A DNA stretch of 5,305 nt from Caldora sp. SIO3E6 (GTDB taxonomy: Bacteria > Cyanobacteriota > Cyanobacteriia > Cyanobacteriales > Coleofasciculaceae). Below are positions 1 to 5,289 of this stretch, piece after piece. A program made the translations under genes and the position numbers. Within the stretch, counting starts at the first letter, position 1; each line of letters opens with the position of its first letter. The notes below the pieces were generated by a model. The model made no database searches and was not told the DNA's origin. It worked only from the letters and a program-made list of their open reading frames with translations. The stretch is from positions 1-5,305 of the forward strand of contig JAAHHL010000579.1 of NCBI GenBank assembly GCA_010672185.1, read 5' to 3'.

Positions 1-1835
1 TCCTTAATGGAGACACTGTTGTACAAGCCAAAGGCAAGCCAGTACCCAACCACCTAACTCGGGACTACTATCAGCGCATTATGGAAACGGGTCAGCCGAC
101 AATTAACCCACCGTCAGTTTCCAGAACTACCGGCACCTTGAGTATGCATATTGCTTCACCGGTTAAAGAGATAAGTACAGACAAAATTACCGGTGTCATC
201 CGCTTCCAGCTTCCTGTAAAAGGTTTAGATAAGGTAGCCCAAGACTACGGTACTCAAGGAGACAAGTACTATGTGATTGATAATGCAGGCAAGTATTTTC
301 TGGCTTCTGGCTCTCAGGAGAGAATGTCTCAGTCAGCAGAGGAACATTTTGCTAAGTATGCTCAACTCAAGACAGCAAACAAGCTTGACTCGATACTAGA
401 TGTGGATACTGATGATGGCTCTTTGCGCCTGTTAACCTATGCACCGGTGGAAAACTTAGCAGGCTTGCAGGAACTAGACTTTGGGGTATTAATCGCCAGC
501 GACTTGAAAACTGCTTTTGCACCCCAAAGACAATTACTACTCACCATAGCTTTGGGAACAGTAGCGACAGCTTTAGTGGTTAGTGCGATCGCAACTACTA
601 TCGCTAACCGAGCTACCCGTCCCCTCCTAGCAGCGACGGATGCGGTGGAAAAAATTGGTCAAGGAGAGCTCGATACCCGTGTGGAAGTCCAGGGGGAAGA
701 CGAATTTGCTGTACTCGGAGCTAATATCAACCAGATGGCTGAGCAGTTGAAGAACCTTCTACACGAACAAGTACTAGCTTCTGAGCAGGAAAGAGAACTA
801 GAGGTAACTGAAAAACTAGCCGAGGAGCAGCGCCAACTCCGAGAGTCTCTGCAACAGAGAGCTTTGGAACTGCTGATGGAAGTAGAGCCAGTTAGTCAGG
901 GAGATCTTACCATCCGAGCTAAGGTGACAGCAGATGAAATCGGTACAATTGCCGACTCCTACAATGCCACAGTGGGTAGCTTACGGAAAATTGTTACCCA
1001 AGTGCAAACCGCCGCCACCCAGGTAGCCGAAACCACGAGCAACAATGAAGCTTCTGTGCAAGAACTATCCTATGAAGCCTTGCAGCAAGCAGAAGAAATT
1101 GCCCAGGCTCTCAACCAAGTCCAAGAAATGGCTCAATCGGTGCAGCTAGTTGCTACCAGCGCTCATTATGCAGAAGATGCTGTACGCCAAGCTTCTCAGA
1201 CAGTGGAAGCAGGGGATGCTGCTATGAACCGAACAGTGGATGGCATCGTACAGATTCAAGAGACGGTAACGGAAACTGCCAATAAAGTTAAACGCCTTGG
1301 GGAATCTTCCCAAAAGATTTCCACAGTAGTCAACCTGATTAGTACTTTTGCGGCTCAAACCAACTTGCTAGCCCTCAATGCCTCCATTGAAGCGGCACGA
1401 GCTGGAGAAGAGGGTCGAGGCTTTGCTGTTGTTGCCGATGAAGTGCGATCGCTAGCTCAGCAATCAGCACAAGCTACTAGTGAAATTGAAAAGCTAGTGG
1501 AACAGATTCAAGCAGAAACCAATGACGTGGTTGCCACTATTGAAGCAAGTACCCAACAGGTAGTTATGGGAACCAACCTAGTAGATGAAGCTCGTCAAAG
1601 TCTCAACAAAATTGCCGCTGCTTCTGCTGAAATTAGTAAATTAGTTGAGGCAATTACCGAGGCAACAATTGTACAATCAACGACCTCAGAAGCAGTCAGT
1701 AAAACAATGAATAATGTAGCAACAATTGCCAATAAAACTTCACAAGAAGCCAATCAAGTCTCTTCTTCCTTTGAAGAACTACGAAAAGTTGCTCTCGCAC
1801 TACAAGAGGATGTTGGTCAGTTTAAGGTTAATTAG
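1..1835 (+). CDS. Methyl-accepting chemotaxis protein, 5'-truncated by window edge
   Basis: Inner-membrane chemoreceptor that would pass a periplasmic signal to a CheA/CheW-type complex. The frame is open from base 3 back to the window edge, so the Met at 81 is internal; residues below count from it. The preceding residues (RDYYQRI) and the following SRTTGTLSMHIASPV look like the middle of a dCACHE sensor, which runs to about residue 148. One membrane helix follows (about 151-173), then HAMP (174-226), a coiled linker, a second HAMP-like segment beginning ALELLMEV (261-309), and the long signalling coiled coil (310-580). The hairpin tip, QTNLLALNASIEAARAGEEG (426-445), keeps the conserved Arg440 and Glu443. 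There is no C-terminal NWETF-type tether; the protein ends GQFKVN. Codons overlap nothing downstream. The architecture resembles cyanobacterial PilJ/HmpD-type receptors for pilus motility, but the specific role is not determinable. The family call is firm; the ligand is unknown. Confidence 0.95.
   Translation, partial: LNGDTVVQAKGKPVPNHLTRDYYQRIMETGQPTINPPSVSRTTGTLSMHIASPVKEISTDKITGVIRFQLPVKGLDKVAQDYGTQGDKYYVIDNAGKYFLASGSQERMSQSAEEHFAKYAQLKTANKLDSILDVDTDDGSLRLLTYAPVENLAGLQELDFGVLIASDLKTAFAPQRQLLLTIALGTVATALVVSAIATTIANRATRPLLAATDAVEKIGQGELDTRVEVQGEDEFAVLGANINQMAEQLKNLLHEQVLASEQERELEVTEKLAEEQRQLRESLQQRALELLMEVEPVSQGDLTIRAKVTADEIGTIADSYNATVGSLRKIVTQVQTAATQVAETTSNNEASVQELSYEALQQAEEIAQALNQVQEMAQSVQLVATSAHYAEDAVRQASQTVEAGDAAMNRTVDGIVQIQETVTETANKVKRLGESSQKISTVVNLISTFAAQTNLLALNASIEAARAGEEGRGFAVVADEVRSLAQQSAQATSEIEKLVEQIQAETNDVVATIEASTQQVVMGTNLVDEARQSLNKIAAASAEISKLVEAITEATIVQSTTSEAVSKTMNNVATIANKTSQEANQVSSSFEELRKVALALQEDVGQFKVN
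585..592. repeat. HIP1 octamer GCGATCGC
   Basis: Exact palindromic octamer inside the first receptor gene, at the membrane-helix codons. HIP1 is greatly over-represented in many cyanobacterial genomes, so it serves as a taxonomic marker here. Confidence 0.85.
1445..1452. repeat. HIP1 octamer GCGATCGC
   Basis: Second exact HIP1 palindrome, inside the first receptor gene just after the hairpin-tip codons (DEVRSLA). The same position in the second receptor gene (around 3990) reads gtacgtaagcta, so the site is not shared between the paralogues. Confidence 0.85.
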
Positions 1836-1838
1836 TTG

Positions 1839-1890
1839 TTGGTCATTGGTCATTGGTCGTTAGTTATTAGTCATTAGTCATTGGTTATTG
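1839..1890. repeat. Heptamer tandem tract, TTGGTCA family (7 units plus 3 bases)
   Basis: Consecutive seven-base units read TTGGTCA, TTGGTCA, TTGGTCG, TTAGTTA, TTAGTCA, TTAGTCA, TTGGTTA, then TTG. A further TTG fills 1836-1838, so the tract starts directly after the stop codon of the first receptor. The units are degenerate compared with the large array at 4940-5289, which is the same family in the opposite orientation. Short tandemly repeated heptamers (STRR) are known from filamentous cyanobacteria; their function is unsettled. No terminator-like hairpin with a T-run is visible here. Confidence 0.9.
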
Positions 1891-1925
1891 TACGAGAGAC
1901 AAATCATGAGAAAAAAATAACGAAG

Positions 1926-1959
1926 AACAAAGGACAAACAACAAATAACAAATAACAAA
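1926..1959. repeat. Heptamer tract forming the leader of the second receptor gene
   Basis: The units read AACAAAG, GACAAAC, AACAAAT, AACAAAT, AACAAA; the last unit shares its final A with the ATG at 1960. This is the reverse-complement family of the TTGTCAT tract at 4381-4443. The reverse complement of 1926-1959 matches 4408-4441 at 31 of 34 bases, including a perfect 20-base block (1927-1946 against 4421-4440). The tract leaves no Shine-Dalgarno sequence in the usual window before the start codon: the nearest AAAGGA is at 1929-1934, about 25 bases upstream. Confidence 0.9.
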
Positions 1960-4380
1960 ATGCCAAGTTTATTATCAGAGCAAAACTGGTTAATACCAGA
2001 GAAACCAGTCCAAGAACCTATTGAGCCAGTAGTAACAGAACCAAGTTTTGAATCCTCAACTCCTCTCCGACGCAGTTTGTTGATTACCATTATTCCCACA
2101 GTATTACTGCCTCTAGCTTTTGCTAGTGTGTTGGGTTACAACATTATTCAACAAAGAGCTGAAGAAGAAATTGAACAGCAGTTAGAACAACAGTCTCTAC
2201 TAGCTAGTAAGGCGGCTAGCCAGTTAGTAGATGAAGTGGGTAAAATTTCTCTTAATATAGCTAGTAATCCCTTAATCCTTGAGACAGCTAGTGCTAGTGC
2301 TCAAAAAGCGGAATTTGAGGGCTTAGTTGAATTGCCAATTGAAGAGTTGGAAAAACGCTTTGGCGAGACAAAGCTGCTTGAAGTTAATCAAAGTCTTAAT
2401 AATTATCTGGTGAGAATCCTCAAAAATGAAGGTCTAGCCGAAATATTTATCACGGAGAAAAATGGGTTTGTCGTTACTTCTAGTGGTCTTACTAGTGACT
2501 TTGTGCAAAGGGATGAAGACTGGTGGCAAAATGCGAAAAGAGATAACTTATGGATTGCCGATCCAGAAATTGATAAATCGGCTAATACCTTTGCTGTTGA
2601 CTTCTCCCAAGCAATTATAGATCCAGACTCAGGAGAATTTCTTGGTGTTATCAAAACAGTTATACCTTCTACTGCTTTTAATCAATTAGGAGAACTTTTG
2701 AACTATGCGAACCTCATTGGCTCTCAGCAAGTACAGCTTTTGGATACTAGCTCTAGTACTGTAATCGATACGCTTACTGTTGATGGTCCTAGCGATACTC
2801 AAGAAATTATTGGAGGTGAAGTGATTGCTCAAGTAGCAGGACTTCTGTTTGAAGCACTCCAAAAGCAAGGTTCTAATTCTGAGCAAATATTGCAAGAGAT
2901 GCAAAGTCAATACGCCCTAGGAGAATGGGAATTTAGCACCATTAACCAGGATGACACAGACAAACTTCTGAGTATCTCCTTCAGCTATCAAGGCAAGCAA
3001 TACACCCTGAGTACCATTCCTAAACTCGATTGGGTGTCAATTGCGGCGATGGATATTACCGAAATTCAAGGGACTAATAGAGGCTTACTAGTAATCTTCG
3101 GTGTGACTGCTTTGGTTTTGGGAACAGTGGCGGTTGGGGTTACCATGCAGTTAGCTAATCAACTATCAGCTCCTCTAGACGAGTTATCTTATCAAGCCCA
3201 GCAAGTATCTACAGGTAATTTGGATATCACAGTTGAACCTCGTGGTAGTACTGAAACCCAAGCCCTAGCTCAAACCTTCAATAACCTGGTAACTTCTGTA
3301 AAAACCCTCTTAAGAGAACGGGTAACTGAGCAGGAGAGAGAACTAGAACTTAGTGATAAATTTGCTCAGGATCAGCGCCAGAGTAAAGAAGCTCTGCAGC
3401 AAAGGGCTTTAGAATTACTGATGGAAGTAGACCCTATTAATCAGGGAGATCTAACGATCAGAGCTCACGTAACAGAAGATGAAATTGGCACGATCGCAGA
3501 CTCCTACAATGCCACAGTAGCTAACTTGCGGACAATTGTCACTCAGGTGCAAAACGCTGCTACTCAGGTAGCCGACACCACCAGCGCCAATGAGCCTGTA
3601 GTCCAGTCTCTATCAGTAGAAGCGTTGCGGCAAGCTGAGGAAATTGCAGTGGCTCTAGAACGAGTACAAGAAATGGCTCAATTAGTAGAAGTCGTAGCTG
3701 CCAGTGCTCAGCAAGCAGAGACAGCAGTTCAACAAGCAGCTCAGACTGTAGCAGAAGGGGACGCTAATATGAACCGGACGGTGGATGGCATTGTCGCCAT
3801 CCGCGAAACAGTAGCAGATTCAGCCAAAAAAGTCAAGCGTCTGGGAGAGTCTTCCCAAAAGATTTCCAAAGTAGTTAACCTAATCGGTAACTTTGCTGAA
3901 CAAACCAACATGTTAGCCCTCAATGCCTCCATTGAAGCAGCCCAAGCAGGAAAAGAAGGTAGAGGTTTTGCCATTATTGCTCAGGAAGTACGTAAGCTAG
4001 CTAAGCAATCTGCACAAGCCACGATCGAAATCGAAAAGCTAGTAGCAGAACTCCAAGAGGAAACCAATGATGTGATTGCCACAATGGAAACCGGTACTGA
4101 TGAAGTAGTAACCGGAACCAAACTAGTAGATGAAACCCGCCAAAGCCTCAATAATATTACCACTGCCTCTACCCAGATTAATCAATTAGTCGAAGCGATC
4201 GCTCAGTCAACAGTATTGCAATCTAAAGTATCCGAAATAGTAACCCAAACCATGATTGATGTTGCTGCCATTGCTTCCCAAACTTCCACTGAAGCCAATG
4301 CTGTTTCCTCTTCCTTTAAGGAACTGCGCCAGGTTGCTCAAGTGCTGCGAGAGGAGGTAGGTCAATTTAAGGTTAGTTAA
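1960..4380 (+). CDS. Methyl-accepting chemotaxis protein with dCACHE-like sensor
   Basis: Complete 806-residue inner-membrane chemoreceptor. The ATG at 1960 is the first possible start after the in-frame stop at 1918-1920. Order of parts: a Pro/Glu-rich cytoplasmic N-terminus (1-37), membrane helix 1 (about 39-60), a large periplasmic dCACHE-like sensor (about 61-372, with GLAEIFITEKNGFVVTSSG, FVQRDEDWWQNA and GEFLGVIKTV), membrane helix 2 (374-396), HAMP (397-449), a second HAMP-like segment from ALELLMEVDP (483-531), and the signalling coiled coil to GQFKVS. The last 324 residues align without a gap to the upstream receptor, about 230 identical, so the two are tandem paralogues with different sensors. 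At the hairpin tip (648-681) the usual EAARAGE reads EAAQAGK (Gln662, Lys665) and the residue before QTN is Glu647, which is unusual for the most conserved part of the family. It lies 124 bases after the first gene and could be co-transcribed. Signal sensed: unknown. Confidence 0.96.
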   Translation: MPSLLSEQNWLIPEKPVQEPIEPVVTEPSFESSTPLRRSLLITIIPTVLLPLAFASVLGYNIIQQRAEEEIEQQLEQQSLLASKAASQLVDEVGKISLNIASNPLILETASASAQKAEFEGLVELPIEELEKRFGETKLLEVNQSLNNYLVRILKNEGLAEIFITEKNGFVVTSSGLTSDFVQRDEDWWQNAKRDNLWIADPEIDKSANTFAVDFSQAIIDPDSGEFLGVIKTVIPSTAFNQLGELLNYANLIGSQQVQLLDTSSSTVIDTLTVDGPSDTQEIIGGEVIAQVAGLLFEALQKQGSNSEQILQEMQSQYALGEWEFSTINQDDTDKLLSISFSYQGKQYTLSTIPKLDWVSIAAMDITEIQGTNRGLLVIFGVTALVLGTVAVGVTMQLANQLSAPLDELSYQAQQVSTGNLDITVEPRGSTETQALAQTFNNLVTSVKTLLRERVTEQERELELSDKFAQDQRQSKEALQQRALELLMEVDPINQGDLTIRAHVTEDEIGTIADSYNATVANLRTIVTQVQNAATQVADTTSANEPVVQSLSVEALRQAEEIAVALERVQEMAQLVEVVAASAQQAETAVQQAAQTVAEGDANMNRTVDGIVAIRETVADSAKKVKRLGESSQKISKVVNLIGNFAEQTNMLALNASIEAAQAGKEGRGFAIIAQEVRKLAKQSAQATIEIEKLVAELQEETNDVIATMETGTDEVVTGTKLVDETRQSLNNITTASTQINQLVEAIAQSTVLQSKVSEIVTQTMIDVAAIASQTSTEANAVSSSFKELRQVAQVLREEVGQFKVS
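4195..4202. repeat. HIP1 octamer GCGATCGC
   Basis: Third exact HIP1 palindrome, in the C-terminal coiled-coil codons of the second receptor gene (VEAIAQS). The matching codons of the first gene (around 1651) lack it. Confidence 0.85.
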
Positions 4381-4443
4381 TTGTCATTTGTCATTTGTCA
4401 TTTGTTGTTTGTCATTTGTCATTTGTTGTTTGTCCTTTGTCAT
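4381..4443. repeat. Heptamer tandem tract, TTGTCAT family (9 units)
   Basis: Nine units in exact phase begin on the first base after the stop codon of the second receptor: TTGTCAT three times, TTGTTGT, TTGTCAT twice, TTGTTGT, TTGTCCT, TTGTCAT. Bases 4408-4441 are the inverted partner of the tract just before the same gene's start (1926-1959). In an mRNA spanning the gene, the two untranslated ends could pair. No GC-rich hairpin followed by a T-run is present, so a classical intrinsic terminator cannot be called between these convergent genes. Confidence 0.92.
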
Positions 4444-4444
4444 T

Positions 4445-4483
4445 ACCTAACACCTATCACACACTTACCACCTAATACCTAAT
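4445..4483. repeat. Short ACCTAAY heptamer tract
   Basis: Two pairs of related heptamers, ACCTAAC-ACCTATC (4445-4458) and ACCTAAT-ACCTAAT (4470-4483), are separated by 11 bases that break the phase. This is a third repeat family, distinct in core from the TTGTCAT and ACCAAT families. It lies five bases beyond the stop codon of the minus-strand gene, that is, in its 3' untranslated region. Confidence 0.65.
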
Positions 4484-4488
4484 CAGCT

Positions 4489-4860
4489 TTAGTTTTTGGA
4501 GGAATTGCCAATAGATTTTAAGTAAGAGTTTAATTTGGGTGCTAACTCGTTAATAATTGGCTTGAGAGTATTTACTTGTTGAACTGTTAGCAAATTTCTA
4601 CAGTCAGCCCGTCTGAGCCAGTGTTGAGTTTCGTTCAATGAACCCCTAGCTATTCTGACAAATCGTCGATTATCTTGAAAACTACCCCGTCCTACTCCTT
4701 CTGCAATGTTAGCTCCGATACTATCTGCTGATCGAATAATCTGTCGTCCAACAGTATTTTGTGCTAAGGGTGACCAATCATTGACAATTTTCCAGATTTC
4801 ATCGGCTAATCTTTCTGACAATTGGTAAACTACTAAATCCTGGAATTTTTTACTCGACAT
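4489..4860 (-). CDS. Four helix bundle protein (S23 / 23S rRNA intervening-sequence family)
   Basis: A 123-residue protein, typical length for this family. It begins MSSKKFQDLVVYQLSERLAD, the usual first helix, and carries the family signature RSADSIGANIAEGVGRGS (residues 43-60) followed by RRFVRIARGSLNETQHWL. Helices are predicted at roughly 9-27, 32-56, 61-88 and 93-117. Related proteins are encoded in the intervening sequences of some bacterial 23S rRNA genes and as stand-alone genes; their biochemical role is not established. The fold is shared with Avd of diversity-generating retroelements, but no reverse transcriptase or template repeat is visible here. The start at 4860 is preferred because it fits the family N-terminus and has AAGGG nine bases upstream. 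The frame stays open upstream through the heptamer array, with in-frame ATGs at 4914 and beyond, so automated calls may over-extend it to 270 residues. It is convergent with the receptor genes. Confidence 0.9.
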   Translation of the reverse strand: MSSKKFQDLVVYQLSERLADEIWKIVNDWSPLAQNTVGRQIIRSADSIGANIAEGVGRGSFQDNRRFVRIARGSLNETQHWLRRADCRNLLTVQQVNTLKPIINELAPKLNSYLKSIGNSSKN

Positions 4861-4865
4861 TAAAT

Positions 4866-4893
4866 TTGTCCCTTGTTCCTTGTCCTTTGTTCT
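4866..4893. repeat. Heptamer tract in the leader of the four helix bundle gene (4 units)
   Basis: On the plus strand the units are TTGTCCC, TTGTTCC, TTGTCCT, TTGTTCT. Read in the gene's direction they give AGAACAA-GGACAA-like repeats ending five bases before the ATG. They belong to the same family as the tracts at 1926-1959 and 4381-4443; TTGTCCTTTGT is shared exactly with 4430-4440. Here the C-rich variants create purine-rich Shine-Dalgarno-like cores, unlike the leader of the second receptor. Confidence 0.8.
4870..4874 (-). promoter_or_regulatory. Ribosome binding site AAGGG supporting the start at 4860
   Basis: On the minus strand AAGGG is followed by nine bases (acaaattta) and the ATG. 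The spacing is within the usual range. The core is formed by a repeat unit (reverse complement of TTGTCCC and its neighbour), so the binding site appears to be built from the heptamer tract. A second purine core, AAGGA, lies seven bases further upstream (4877-4881 region). Confidence 0.5.
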
Positions 4894-4900
4894 AAAAAAC

Positions 4901-4930
4901 AATCTACTGGACATTGCTATACTCTGACAA
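4901..4930 (-). promoter_or_regulatory. Weak candidate promoter for the four helix bundle gene
   Basis: On the minus strand TTGTCA (4930-4925; 5 of 6 to TTGACA) is separated by 18 bases from TAGATT (4906-4901; 4 of 6 to TATAAT). Transcription would start near 4894, so the leader would consist almost entirely of the four heptamers. The region lies in the only non-repetitive 46 bases between the leader and the large array. Matches of this quality are common by chance in AT-rich DNA. Confidence 0.2.
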
Positions 4931-4939
4931 ATCATCAAT

Positions 4940-5289
4940 AACCAATAACCAGTAACCAATAACCAATAACCAATGACCAATAACCAATGACCAATGACCA
5001 ATGACCAATGACCAATGACCAATGACCAATAACCAATGACCAATAACCAATAACCAATGACCAATGACCAATGACCAATGACCAATAACCAATGACCAAT
5101 GACCAATGACCAATGACCAATAACCAATGACCAATAACCAATAACCAATGACCAATAACCAATAACCAATAACCAATGACCAATAACCAATGACCAATAA
5201 CCAATAACCAATAACCAATGACCAATGACCAATAACCAATGACCAATAACCAATGACCAATAACAAATGACCAATAACAAAAAACAAAT
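4940..5289. repeat. 350-bp array of 50 heptamers, RACCAAT
   Basis: Fifty consecutive seven-base units follow one another with no insertion or deletion. Units 3-46 (4954-5261) are all AACCAAT or GACCAAT, with no other change. Departures occur only at the edges: unit 2 is AACCAGT, and units 47, 49 and 50 are AACAAAT, AACAAAA, AACAAAT, grading into the AACAAAT family. By hand count the first base is A in 25 units and G in 25. There are no unique spacers, so it is not a CRISPR array. No credible gene lies in 4861-5305: all three minus-strand frames stay open only because the heptamer contains no stop on that strand, giving a repeating LVIGHWS/LVIGYWL peptide. It is an STRR-type cyanobacterial repeat; the function is unknown. 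Confidence 0.95.

Noticed and set aside
81..83. ATG at 81 as the true start of the first receptor
   Set aside because: The frame is open to the window edge, and the 26 residues upstream continue a recognisable sensor domain. A start here would remove the first membrane helix and half the sensor.
1836..1959. A separate promoter for the second receptor
   Set aside because: TTG-like and TAT-like hexamers occur many times simply because of the repeat units, so no specific -35/-10 pair can be supported.
1146..4163. Minus-strand open frames of 60-83 codons inside the receptor genes
   Set aside because: They lie antisense to conserved receptor codons, resemble no family, and lack credible ribosome binding sites.
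4381..4488. Bidirectional intrinsic terminator between the convergent genes
   Set aside because: The spacer has no GC-rich inverted repeat with flanking T-runs, and its repeats are all in one orientation.
4489..4860. Avd accessory gene of a diversity-generating retroelement
   Set aside because: The fold family is related, but no reverse transcriptase, template repeat or variable repeat is visible, and stand-alone four helix bundle genes are common in cyanobacteria.
5003..5156. 63-base higher-order repeat: units 10-18 identical to units 23-31
   Set aside because: With two unit types in 50 positions, a shared run of about nine units is expected by chance, so it does not by itself show a block duplication.
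4940..5289. CRISPR array
   Set aside because: Units are seven bases long and directly adjacent, with no unique spacers, and no cas gene is present.
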